Shown piece after piece: positions 31,973 to 39,699 of a stretch of DNA of 64,000 bases. The stretch is from Clostridiales bacterium. Its GTDB lineage: Bacteria > Bacillota > Clostridia > Oscillospirales > Oscillospiraceae. The first letter of the stretch is position 1. Every line of letters starts with the position of its first letter. The notes beneath the pieces were generated by a model. The model was given only the letters and a program-made list of their open reading frames with translations, was not told the origin of the DNA and made no database searches. A program made the translations under genes and the position numbers. Location: contig QAMJ01000015.1 in assembly GCA_003150355.1 (NCBI GenBank), positions 1 to 64,000 of the forward strand. The letters run 5' to 3'.

Positions 31973-34030
31973 ATGAAAGAACTCAAAGTGGCGCAGAGCG
32001 CCGGGTTCTGCTTCGGGGTCAACCGCTCCGTCGGCATGGCGGAGAAGCTGCTGGAGGATAAGGGGATGTGCGCAAGCCTCGGCCAGCTCATCCATAATGA
32101 GGACGTCGTACGGGAGCTTACCTCAAAGGGGCTGCGCGTGATAGAGCGCGCAGATGAAGCGCGCCCCGGCGAGGATGTGCTAATCCGCGCGCACGGCGCG
32201 GCACCGGAGGTGTACGAGGAACTCCAAAAGGCCGGAGCCGTGATACATGACGCGACCTGCCCCAAGGTGAAAGCCATACATAAGATCGTCACCGCCGCCA
32301 AGGAGAAAAACCGCTTCACCGTTGTCATCGGTATGCGCAACCACCCCGAGGTCGAGGCCATCTGCGGCTGGTGCGGGGAGCACAAAGTGCTTGAAAATGC
32401 GGCAGAACTCGAGCAATGGCTGGATGAAAATCCGTGCTATTGGGAAAAACCCATAACACTTGTCGTTCAAACGACGCAGACCAACAGTAATTTTACCGAA
32501 TGTTGCAATGTTATAAAAAAAAGATGTACAAATCCGGAAATATCTGATACAATATGCCTTGCTACGTCCACGCGTCAGGAGGAGGCGGCCAGGCTTGCCT
32601 CGGATTGTGACGCCATGGTTGTCATCGGCGGCAGGCACAGCGCGAACAGTGTGCATCTTGCAGAGATATGCAGGGAGCATTGTCCGTGCGTAGAGTTTAT
32701 AGAGAGGGCGGATGCCCTTGATATGGACAGGCTGAAAACGGCTGACACAGTGGGACTCACGGCCGGTGCATCCACCCCGGCGTGGATAATTAAGGAGGTA
32801 AGAAACAAAATGAGCGACGAAATCAAAGTTGAAGAATCCGCAGTTGAGAAGGAAAAGTCCTTCGATGAAATGCTGGAGGAGACTCTCAAAACTATATATA
32901 ATGGAGATAAGGTAACCGGCGTTGTTGTTGCTATTACCGGCACCGAGATCAGTGTTGATCTGGGCGCCAAGTATTCCGGCTTCATTCCGACTTCCGAGTT
33001 CACCGATGACGGCATCAAGGTCGAAGATGCTGTCAAGGTCGGCGATACTATCGAAGCTGTTGTTGTCAGAGTCAACGATGTCGAAGGCACCGCAATGCTC
33101 TCCAAGAAGCGTCTTGACGCTGCCAAGATGTGGAACGCAGTTGAAGAAGCTGTCGATAACGAGACCGTTCTCGAAGGCGTTGTCACCGAAGAGAACAAGG
33201 GCGGCGTTGTCGTCAATGTCAAGGGCGTGCGCGTGTTCGTTCCCGCATCCCAGACCGATCTGCCCCGCGAGGCTGATCTTGCACAGCTGCTCAAGAAGAC
33301 TGTCCGCCTCAAGATTACCGAGGTCAACAAGGCACGCAAGCGTGTTGTCGGCTCCATCCGCCGTGTTGCACAGGCTGAGCGCCGCGAGCGCATCGAGAAC
33401 ATCTGGAACGAGATCGAGGTCGGCAAGAAGTATCACGGCACCGTCAAGTCCCTGACCAGCTACGGCGCATTTGTCGATATCGGCGGCATTGATGGTATGG
33501 TCCACGTCTCCGAGCTGAGCTGGGGCCGCATCCACCAGCCCTCCGAGGTCGTCTCCGTCGGTGATGAGATAGATGTTTACGTCATCTCCTTCGATAAGGA
33601 AAAGCGCAAGATCTCCCTTGGCTACAAGGATCCCAACGGCAATCCCTGGGAGCAGTTTGTCAACAAGTACGGCGTGGGCGATGTCGCACCCGTTACCGTT
33701 GTCAAGCTAATGCCTTTCGGCGCATTTGCAGAAGTTCTCCCCGGTGTTGACGGTCTGATCCACATTTCCCAGATCGCCAACCGCCGCATCGGCAAGCCCG
33801 AGGATGTCCTGACCGTCGGCGATGTTGTTGATGCAAAGATCACCGCTATCGACGATGACAAGCACAAGATTTCCCTCTCCATCCGTGCCCTGTCCGAGCC
33901 CGCACCCGCTGCGGTCGAAGAGGTCGAGGAAGAGGAGTACGCCGATGATAACGGCGAGGACGCTCTTGTTTACGAAGTCGGCGCAGACGGCACCGCCACC
34001 GGCGTTGCTCCTGAGACCGAGGAAGAGTAA
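31973..34030 (+). CDS. ispH: IspH-ribosomal protein S1 fusion
   Basis: Residues 1-279 are 4-hydroxy-3-methylbut-2-enyl diphosphate reductase, the last step of the MEP isoprenoid pathway. Its three [4Fe-4S] cysteines are at C13, C96 and C195, with H74 in RAHG. From residue 280 there are four S1 (OB-fold) RNA-binding repeats, starting near GDKVTGVVVAI (about 310), VLEGVVTEEN, GKKYHGTVKSL and GDVAPVTVVKL, then an acidic tail. Fusion of the two is a known clostridial feature. Unusually, a perfect AAGGAGG (32792-32798) precedes an in-frame ATG at 32810, exactly at the domain boundary. S1 could therefore also be made alone (406 residues). Confidence 0.95.
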   Translation: MKELKVAQSAGFCFGVNRSVGMAEKLLEDKGMCASLGQLIHNEDVVRELTSKGLRVIERADEARPGEDVLIRAHGAAPEVYEELQKAGAVIHDATCPKVKAIHKIVTAAKEKNRFTVVIGMRNHPEVEAICGWCGEHKVLENAAELEQWLDENPCYWEKPITLVVQTTQTNSNFTECCNVIKKRCTNPEISDTICLATSTRQEEAARLASDCDAMVVIGGRHSANSVHLAEICREHCPCVEFIERADALDMDRLKTADTVGLTAGASTPAWIIKEVRNKMSDEIKVEESAVEKEKSFDEMLEETLKTIYNGDKVTGVVVAITGTEISVDLGAKYSGFIPTSEFTDDGIKVEDAVKVGDTIEAVVVRVNDVEGTAMLSKKRLDAAKMWNAVEEAVDNETVLEGVVTEENKGGVVVNVKGVRVFVPASQTDLPREADLAQLLKKTVRLKITEVNKARKRVVGSIRRVAQAERRERIENIWNEIEVGKKYHGTVKSLTSYGAFVDIGGIDGMVHVSELSWGRIHQPSEVVSVGDEIDVYVISFDKEKRKISLGYKDPNGNPWEQFVNKYGVGDVAPVTVVKLMPFGAFAEVLPGVDGLIHISQIANRRIGKPEDVLTVGDVVDAKITAIDDDKHKISLSIRALSEPAPAAVEEVEEEEYADDNGEDALVYEVGADGTATGVAPETEEE
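32525..32553 (+). promoter_or_regulatory. Possible internal promoter for the S1 part
   Basis: Inside the ispH half there is an AT-rich patch with TGTACA (32525-32530), a 17-bp spacer and TACAAT (32548-32553), plus an extended -10 TG at 32545-32546. It would give a transcript starting near 32560, about 230 bases before the internal Shine-Dalgarno. Confidence 0.35.
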
Positions 34031-34050
34031 TTCCGATAACTGAAATACCC

Positions 34051-34082
34051 AAAAACCGCTTCCCGTTCGGGAAGCGGTTTTT
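34051..34082. terminator. Bidirectional terminator
   Basis: A perfect 14-bp stem AAAAACCGCTTCCC/GGGAAGCGGTTTTT with a GTTC loop. A-run and T-run flanks on both sides let it end both the ispH-rpsA operon and the convergent hydrolase gene. Confidence 0.9.
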
Positions 34083-34097
34083 CAGCTTGTAACAGTA

Positions 34098-35027
34098 TCA
34101 GATTTTCTCGTTGAGCCAGCTGAGGATATCCTGATATACCTGCTCCTTATTTGTCTCGTTGAGCATTTCGTGCCGTCCGCCGGGGTAGAGCCGCATGAAT
34201 ACATCGTGCAGTCCTGCGTCGCAGAAGGCCTTGTACGCGCGCACAACGCCCTTGCCGTAGTCGCCGACGGGGTCGCCGTCGCCGGACATGAAGTATACGG
34301 GCTTCTCCTTGTTCATCTGCGCGATGTTCTTCTTATCCGTGATGAACTTTATCCCCTGCATCATATCGCGGTACAGACCTATCTTTCCGACAAAGCCGCA
34401 GAGCGGATCGGCAATGTACTTGTCCACCTGCTCTGTGTCACGGGAGAGCCAGTCGAACTTCGTGCGCGGATTCTCTATTTTGCTGAGGTAGCTGCCGAAA
34501 GCCAGCGAATCGAGCTTCGTGCCGTCGCCCATTGCACCGTTGAGCTTGGCCATGACCGATGCTGCGGCGTTCCCACCGAGGACGAGCGCCGGGCTCTGGT
34601 GCCCTGTGCCGCTGAGTATGACGCCGTCGTACTTATCCGGGTGCTTTATGAGATATGTGCGCGTGAGGAAGCTGCCCATGCTATGCCCGAAGAGCACGTA
34701 GGGAAGCTCCGGGTACTCTTTCGACATGATGTCGTGCAGCTTGTCCATATCGTCCACGACGCGCCACCAGCCGTCCTTCTCGGCAAAAAAGCCCTGCTCC
34801 TCGGGTACGCGTATGCTCTTGCCGTGGCCGAGGTGGTCGTTGCCTGCGGCGACAAAGCCGTTATCCGCCAGAAACTCCATGAATAGCCTGTAGCGGTCAA
34901 TGTGCTCGGCAATGCCGTGGGCTATCTGCACTACCGCGCGCGGCTTGCCGTCCGGTACACACTTGAGTGCGTGGATGCTTGTTCTGCCGGTGCTTGACTG
35001 AAAATAAAAATCCTGAAAACTTGGCAT
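34098..35027 (-). CDS. Alpha/beta hydrolase (monoacylglycerol lipase/lysophospholipase-like)
   Basis: A 309-residue Hydrolase_4 (serine aminopeptidase S33-fold) protein. The oxyanion region QIAHGIAEHIDRY (about 34-46) and GNDHLGHGKS (about 57-66) precede the nucleophile elbow GHSMGS (about 110-115). The acidic residue is probably in SGDGDPVGD (about 250) and the His in YPGGRHEMLNE (about 281-291). No signal peptide is visible, so it is likely a cytoplasmic esterase acting on lipids. AGGAC lies before the ATG. It is monocistronic. Confidence 0.86.
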   Translation of the reverse strand: MPSFQDFYFQSSTGRTSIHALKCVPDGKPRAVVQIAHGIAEHIDRYRLFMEFLADNGFVAAGNDHLGHGKSIRVPEEQGFFAEKDGWWRVVDDMDKLHDIMSKEYPELPYVLFGHSMGSFLTRTYLIKHPDKYDGVILSGTGHQSPALVLGGNAAASVMAKLNGAMGDGTKLDSLAFGSYLSKIENPRTKFDWLSRDTEQVDKYIADPLCGFVGKIGLYRDMMQGIKFITDKKNIAQMNKEKPVYFMSGDGDPVGDYGKGVVRAYKAFCDAGLHDVFMRLYPGGRHEMLNETNKEQVYQDILSWLNEKI

Positions 35028-35073
35028 GGAAATGTCCTCCCGTGTGTGATATTATATCGGCATTGATATCTAT

Positions 35074-35102
35074 ATTTTACCCATAGCTGGCAAAGATGTC
35101 AA
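35074..35102 (-). promoter_or_regulatory. Promoter of the hydrolase gene
   Basis: On the minus strand: TTGACA (35097-35102), a 17-bp spacer and TAAAAT (35074-35079), about 47 bases upstream of the ATG. Confidence 0.65.
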
Positions 35103-35129
35103 TAAATACAAAAGTCGGAGTGTTTAGCA

Positions 35130-35558
35130 ATGCAGCTGTTTATAAAATATTTTGATGATGAGATCACGAAAATCGAAAAACTCGCCAAGGGTGACTGGAT
35201 CGATCTCCGCGCGGCGGAGGATGTCGAGATGAAAGCGGGGGAGTTCCGTTATCTACGTCTTGGCGTCGGAATGATCCTGCCGGAGGGCTATGAAGCGCAT
35301 ATCGCCCCGCGCAGCAGCACTTTCAAAAACTTCGGGATCATCCTGACCAACAGCGTCGGCGTTGTCGATAACTCCTATTGCGGGGACGCGGACGAGTGGA
35401 AGGCTCCCGTCTACGCCCTGCGCGATACGCATATAAAGAAGAACGAGCGCATCTGCCAGTTCCGCATCATGGAGCGGCAGCCGGAGCTTGAGTTCGTCAC
35501 CGTCGATAAGCTCAGGGACGACAGCCGCGGCGGCTTCGGCTCGACCGGAACAAAATAA
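35130..35558 (+). CDS. dut: dUTP diphosphatase family protein
   Basis: A 142-residue trimeric-type dUTPase that removes dUTP and supplies dUMP. All five motifs can be matched: DLRAAEDV (about 25-32), APRSS (about 60-64), NSVGVVDNSYCGD (about 74-86), ERICQFRI (about 106-113) and RGGFGSTG (about 133-140). The uracil-excluding DNSY/D hairpin is close to the family consensus. It is divergent from the hydrolase and followed 20 bases later by the acetyltransferase. Confidence 0.92.
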   Translation: MQLFIKYFDDEITKIEKLAKGDWIDLRAAEDVEMKAGEFRYLRLGVGMILPEGYEAHIAPRSSTFKNFGIILTNSVGVVDNSYCGDADEWKAPVYALRDTHIKKNERICQFRIMERQPELEFVTVDKLRDDSRGGFGSTGTK

Positions 35559-35578
35559 CTCGGCGAGGAGTGTGTACT

Positions 35579-36169
35579 GTGACAGAGCGTGAAAAGGCTG
35601 CGGTCGGCTTTCTGTATGACGCCAATTACGATGAGGAGCTTGCGCGGCAGCGCGCCGAGTGTAAGGACAAGTGCCACTGCTATAATCTTTGTCTGCCTTC
35701 GGATACGGCGCAGCAGGACGAGATAATGCGCGGCATCCTCGGCAAGGCCGGGAATGGTCTGCGCATCACCGCGCCTTTCTGGTGCGATTACGGGTATAAT
35801 ATTTTCGTCGGCGATGATTTCTATTCCAATCACAATCTTGTGATACTCGACTGCGCGCCCATAACCTTCGGCGATCATGTGTTCATCGCGCCGAACTGCT
35901 GCTTCTCCGCCGCGGGGCACCCGCTGGATGTTGAGCAGCGCAACGCCGGTCTTGAGATCGCCCTGCCTATAACCGTCGGCAATAACGTCTGGATCGGCGC
36001 GGGCGTGACGGTGCTGCCCGGCGTGACGATAGGGGACAATACCGTGATCGGCGCGGGCAGCGTCGTGACGCGCAACATCCCCTCGGGCGTCGTCGCAGTC
36101 GGCAATCCCTGCCGCGCCCTGCGTGATATAACAGAAAAGGACAAGCATAAATATAAACTCGCTCCATGA
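35579..36169 (+). CDS. Maltose/sugar O-acetyltransferase (LacA/Maa family)
   Basis: A 196-residue left-handed beta-helix acetyltransferase using acetyl-CoA. The Mac domain at the N-terminus (EKAAVGFLYDANYDEEL) is followed by hexapeptide repeats (ITVGNNVWIGAGVTVLPGV, then IGDNTVIGAGSVVTRNIPSG). The catalytic-type His is in FSAAGHPLD (about 113-121). GAGGAG lies 8 bases before the GTG at 35579; a nearer GTG at 35570 overlaps that site. A strong terminator follows. Confidence 0.9.
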   Translation: MTEREKAAVGFLYDANYDEELARQRAECKDKCHCYNLCLPSDTAQQDEIMRGILGKAGNGLRITAPFWCDYGYNIFVGDDFYSNHNLVILDCAPITFGDHVFIAPNCCFSAAGHPLDVEQRNAGLEIALPITVGNNVWIGAGVTVLPGVTIGDNTVIGAGSVVTRNIPSGVVAVGNPCRALRDITEKDKHKYKLAP

Positions 36170-36173
36170 AAAG

Positions 36174-36213
36174 TGCTCTCGGTGCATATTAGCTCCGAGG
36201 GCAAAATTTTTTT
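36174..36213 (+). terminator. Terminator after the acetyltransferase
   Basis: TGCTCTCGG (36174-36182) pairs with CCGAGGGCA (36195-36203) with one G-T wobble. A run of seven T at 36207-36213 follows. Confidence 0.85.
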
Positions 36214-36270
36214 CGCAAAACTGCAACTTTTTTGCCTTCCCATCTGTATATAGGACAGAGCGGTAAATGA

Positions 36271-36465
36271 GCCGTTCCAATCACGGATTTTGACACGCTC
36301 GCCGAAGCGGAGAAGCAGACCGGTTTTTATATCACCCTGCCCGATGCCATCGGCAGCTCCGATAAAAGAATCTACCGCGCGATGAACGATGAGATGCTCG
36401 AAGCCGTCTACGTAAACGGCGAGGATGAGACCGGACGTATCCGCAAAGCGCGCGGCCATAAATGA
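36271..36465 (+). pseudogene. Fragment of a sigma-partner (anti-sigma/DUF4367-like) protein
   Basis: This frame is open from the TGA at 36268-36270 to TGA at 36463-36465 and has no start codon at its beginning. It reads ITDFDTLAEAEKQTGF, then YITLPDAI and IYRAMNDEMLEAVY, ending GRIRKARGHK. It matches the front half of the C-terminal extracytoplasmic domain of the proteins that usually follow clostridial ECF-like sigma genes, and it breaks off right after the IRKA motif. The rest of that domain type reappears at the end of the next entry. I read it as a decayed gene piece. Confidence 0.5.
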
Positions 36466-37075
36466 GCGCGCCGGGTATATTCTCAATACCTACGGTGACA
36501 GCATCCTGCGCTATGCTTATTCATACCTGCACAACATGAGCGATGCCGAGGACATTCTTCAGGATACGCTTATCCAGTACCTCAAGACCGGTCCGGTTTT
36601 TGAAAACGCTGCGCATGAAAAGGCATGGCTGCTGCGAGTCGCGGCGAACCTCAGTAAGAACCGGCTCGACTACAATTCCATAAGGAAAACCGACGAACTG
36701 AATGAGGAGCTTGCCGCCGATGAGCGCGACGAGCTCTCCTTTGTCTGGGAGGCCGTGAAGTCCCTGCCGGTCACACCCGAGCAGACGGAATATATATCCT
36801 ACTGGCATGAGCTTGCTGAGATAGATTATACCGGCGAAGGAAAGACCGCATGCTACAGAAAAGCTGCCGGTACGGAGGACTGCTCCGGAGATTATAACGT
36901 TTATACGGATGTGACCGAGTTTGAAGCCGGCAGCATAACCGTGACGCTCAAGGGGGACGCCGGGCAGTATACTCTCGCTATCTGGACGGACGGAAGCTAT
37001 TCCTATTCTATCAGCCTGTCCGACTGTCTGAGCCTCAGCGATTGGCAGGCTCTGATGAACTCCATACAGAGTTAG
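36425..37075 (+). pseudogene. Chimeric remnant: sigma-70-like N-terminus joined to partner-protein tail
   Basis: The frame (216 codons from ATG 36425) encodes a sigma-70 region 2 (GDSILRYAYSYLHNMSDAED, then ILQDTLIQYL and EKAWLLRVAANLSKNRLDY) and the beginning of region 4 (FVWEAVKSLPV). At about residue 118 it switches to the C-terminal half of the partner domain (YRKAAGTEDCSGDYN, WTDGSYSYSISL). The DNA-binding region 4 is missing, so it cannot be a working sigma factor. The first 11 codons overlap the previous fragment in another frame. Codon ATA at 36458 sits where a MNERA-type start would be expected. A deletion between sigma and partner genes explains the fusion. Confidence 0.6.
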
Positions 37076-37096
37076 ATTTCCGGTTTATATAAATAT

Positions 37097-37130
37097 ACAC
37101 AGGCGGACCCGTGACCGCCTGTGTTTCTTT
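37097..37130. terminator. Bidirectional terminator
   Basis: A perfect 10-bp stem ACACAGGCGG/CCGCCTGTGT (37097-37106/37115-37124). TTCTTTT follows on the plus strand and an AT-rich run on the minus strand. It lies between the sigma remnant and the convergent ABC transporter operon. Confidence 0.75.
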
Positions 37131-37145
37131 TCTCGTGTATATTGT

Positions 37146-37889
37146 TCAGAGCATCTTATCAAAAAAGCTGATAAGACGCGGGCTTTCGGGATGGTCGAAC
37201 AGCTCGTGCGAGGGCTTATCCTCAACGATGTGCCCGTCGTCAAGGAAGATAGTCCTGCTGCTCACCTCGCGGGCGAAGCGCATCTCGTGCGTGACAACAA
37301 TCATCGTCATCCCGCTTTCGGCAAGCTGCTTCATAACGTCGAGCACCTCACCGATCATTTCGGGGTCAAGCGCACTGGTCGGCTCGTCGAAGAGCATGAC
37401 CTCGGGATCCATCATCAGCGAGCGCACAATGGCGATACGCTGCTTCTGCCCGCCGGAGAGTTGGTCGGGATAAGCGTCCGCGCGGTCGGCAAGACCGACG
37501 CGTCCAAGCAGCTCTATGGCCTTGTCCTCGGCCTGCTTTTTATCCATGCCTTTGATGCGGACGGGCGCTGCGGTGAGGTTTTTCATCACGGTCATGTTGT
37601 TGAAGAGATTGAACTGCTGGAACACCATGCCCATTTTCTGCCGGTGCTGGTCTATGTATTTGCTCTGATCCTTCGCGCATATATCCACGCCATTAAAGAG
37701 AATCTGACCGGAGCTCGGCTTTTCGAGCAGGTTCATGCAGCGCAGGAATGTGCTTTTGCCGCCGCCGGAGGGGCCGATGATCGATACGACCTCGTTCTTG
37801 CTGAAATCAACGCTTATGTGCTTTATAACATCAAGCTTGTGATAGCTCTTGCACAGGTCGACGACCTGTATCAGCTTTTCATTTGCCAT
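37146..37889 (-). CDS. Polar amino acid ABC transporter ATP-binding protein
   Basis: A 247-residue GlnQ/ArtP-type ATPase. Walker A is GPSGGGKST (about 39-47), the signature LSGGQKQR is near 136-143, and Walker B VMLFDEPTSALDPE is near 156-169, with the switch His in VVTHEM. It overlaps the permease gene by 11 bases and is the last gene of the operon. The operator region upstream suggests basic amino acids such as arginine as the substrate class. Confidence 0.93.
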   Translation of the reverse strand: MANEKLIQVVDLCKSYHKLDVIKHISVDFSKNEVVSIIGPSGGGKSTFLRCMNLLEKPSSGQILFNGVDICAKDQSKYIDQHRQKMGMVFQQFNLFNNMTVMKNLTAAPVRIKGMDKKQAEDKAIELLGRVGLADRADAYPDQLSGGQKQRIAIVRSLMMDPEVMLFDEPTSALDPEMIGEVLDVMKQLAESGMTMIVVTHEMRFAREVSSRTIFLDDGHIVEDKPSHELFDHPESPRLISFFDKML

Positions 37890-38577
37890 GGTTCATCTTC
37901 CTTTCAGCCAGCGCGATAATACGCCCGCCCGTGAAGGTCATCGCAAAATAGCACAGCGCGGCTATCGCGAGGCAGGGGAGGCTCTTGTATGTAACGGCAA
38001 TGACGTCGTTCGTGCGGAACATGAGATCGGCAAGACCGATAACGGAGACGATGGAGGATTCCTTGATGACCGTCACAAACTCGTTGCCGAGTGCGGGGAG
38101 GATATTCTTTATCGCCTGCGGCAGAACGACGAGCCTCATGGCCTGAGAGTGGCTGAAGCCGACGCTGCGGGCTGCCTCCATCTGGCCGTTGTCAACAGCC
38201 TGAACACCGGAGCGGATGATCTCCGCGGTGTACGCGCAGCTGTTGAGGCTCATTGCGATGATGCCTGCGGAAAAGCGCGAAAAGTTCGGAATCCACGAAA
38301 TATCCGGCAGCGTGATACCGGCCATCGGAAGACCGTAAAAGATGAACATCAGCTGAACCATCAGGGGAGTTCCGCGGATAAACTCAATGTAGGCCGTGGC
38401 GATCCATCGCAGCGGCAGGATCCTGCTCATGCGCATGCTTGCCATGAGCGTGCCGAGGATCGTGCCGAAAAGCACTGCGAAGGCTGCTATGATAAGGGTG
38501 TTTATTATGCCCTCTTCAAAAAAGCTGTGGTAGCGGACGATGAGTTTTCCGATCGTTTCAAAAAACGTAAATTTCAC
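37879..38577 (-). CDS. Polar amino acid ABC transporter permease
   Basis: A 232-residue HisM/GlnP-type permease. It has five or so membrane segments, the family opening EGIINTLIIAAFAVLFGTILG, the FIRGTPLMVQLMFIFYG loop (about 68-84) and the EAA-type ATPase-docking motif EAARSVGFSHSQAMRLVVLPQA (about 132-153). The start is GTG at 38577, with GAGGAGGGG upstream. It is separated from the binding-protein gene by a stable hairpin that may lower its relative dose. Confidence 0.92.
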   Translation of the reverse strand: MKFTFFETIGKLIVRYHSFFEEGIINTLIIAAFAVLFGTILGTLMASMRMSRILPLRWIATAYIEFIRGTPLMVQLMFIFYGLPMAGITLPDISWIPNFSRFSAGIIAMSLNSCAYTAEIIRSGVQAVDNGQMEAARSVGFSHSQAMRLVVLPQAIKNILPALGNEFVTVIKESSIVSVIGLADLMFRTNDVIAVTYKSLPCLAIAALCYFAMTFTGGRIIALAERKMNHGK

Positions 38578-38601
38578 GGGAACCCCTCCTCAAAGTTTAA
38601 T

Positions 38602-38631
38602 CGGGCTTCGCCGCCGAAGTGGCGAAGCCCG
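38602..38631 (-). promoter_or_regulatory. Intercistronic hairpin between binding protein and permease
   Basis: A perfect 11-bp stem (38602-38612/38621-38631) with no real T-run. It probably protects the 3' end of the binding-protein message and gives it a higher level than the membrane components. Confidence 0.6.
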
Positions 38632-38655
38632 TAGTCAGTTTTTGCTGTATATTTC

Positions 38656-39543
38656 TTACATGCCGAGGGTTGCCGCGAGTGCGACTGCCTCGTCGTAGGC
38701 TGCCTGGTAGCTGCCGTCGGAGGTGACTTTATTGACGACCTCGTTCACTGCTGCGACCAGATCCTCGTTGCCCTTCGCGATGACGACGGACTTACCGAAG
38801 GAAGCTTCCTCTGCGGAGAACTCGAAGTTGGAGACCTCAAGCTCACCGTTGCTGTTGGCTACGAGGGACTCGCCGACTGCCTGGTCGACTACCAGACCTG
38901 CGATGTTGCCGTTCTGTACCTCAAGTGCGAGTGCGGGGTACTTCTCAAGCTCGAAGAGCTCACTGTCGGGAAGTGCGGACTGGATGAGCTGGGACTGGAT
39001 GGTGCCCTTCTGTGCGCCGACCTTCTGGCCTGCGAGGGCTTCCTTGGTGGAGTAGGTGTCAGCGTTGCCGGTCTTGACGATCAGCAGCTGTGCGCTGGTC
39101 TCGTACAGATCGCTGAAGTCAATTTCTTCTGCACGCTCGGGGGTGTTGGTGAAGGCGGCTATGCCGAGGTCGACCTGACCGGACTGCACCGCGGGGATGA
39201 TGCCCGCGAAGGACATGTCGACGATCTCAAGCTCAACGCCGAGGCTGTCGGCGATCTGCTGAGCCAGCCACATGTCGCAGCCGACAAAGTTAGCATCGAA
39301 ATCCTTGAACTCATAGGGGGCGTACTGGGCTTCGGTGCCGACGACGAGCTTGCCCTTGGCCTTGATCTGCTCAAGCAGGGTGGAGGCTTCAGCGGCGGGC
39401 TGCTCTTCAGCCTGTGCTTCGGTTGCCTGCTCATCCTGCGGAGCTGCGGTTTCACTGCTGCCGCATCCGGTAAGGACGGTCAGCAGCATCGCGGCGCTGA
39501 GTGCCAGCAACAGCATTTTTTTGAGTATGCTAAGGTTTTTCAT
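38656..39543 (-). CDS. Amino acid ABC transporter substrate-binding lipoprotein
   Basis: A 295-residue family 3 solute-binding protein. The signal peptide ends in the lipobox LTGC (C27 would be lipidated). A Glu/Ala-rich spacer (about 30-52) is followed by the binding domain (GKLVVGTEAQYAPYEFKD and DLGIAAFTNTPERAEEIDFS). It uses the ATG at 39543, with GGGAGG 7 bases upstream; a frame extension to 39564 has no support. As the first gene of the operon it lies directly behind two ArgR-like boxes. Confidence 0.93.
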   Translation of the reverse strand: MKNLSILKKMLLLALSAAMLLTVLTGCGSSETAAPQDEQATEAQAEEQPAAEASTLLEQIKAKGKLVVGTEAQYAPYEFKDFDANFVGCDMWLAQQIADSLGVELEIVDMSFAGIIPAVQSGQVDLGIAAFTNTPERAEEIDFSDLYETSAQLLIVKTGNADTYSTKEALAGQKVGAQKGTIQSQLIQSALPDSELFELEKYPALALEVQNGNIAGLVVDQAVGESLVANSNGELEVSNFEFSAEEASFGKSVVIAKGNEDLVAAVNEVVNKVTSDGSYQAAYDEAVALAATLGM

Positions 39544-39557
39544 TTTATCCTCCCTCT

Positions 39558-39606
39558 CGTGCATTTATATGCACAAATATGTAAATGATGTGCATAATTA
39601 TACTCG
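39558..39606 (-). promoter_or_regulatory. Two ARG-box-like operators over the amino acid transporter leader
   Basis: Site 1 (39558-39575) matches the ArgR consensus TNTGNATWWWWATNCANA at all but the first defined position. Site 2 (39589-39606) matches all but the last two defined positions and covers the -10. The centres are 31 bp apart, about three helical turns. ArgR-type regulation is an inference from this match. Confidence 0.55.
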
Positions 39607-39624
39607 CTAATTCGGATTTGTAAA
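39597..39624 (-). promoter_or_regulatory. Promoter of the amino acid ABC operon
   Basis: On the minus strand: TTTACA (39619-39624), a 16-bp spacer and a perfect TATAAT (39597-39602). ARG-box-like site 2 overlaps the -10. Confidence 0.6.
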
Positions 39625-39699
39625 TACTCAGTTCTTATGAGAAACATGAATAATTACCCATCAGAATTGTGCAATTTATGCAAAAACAGGGAGAATAGC

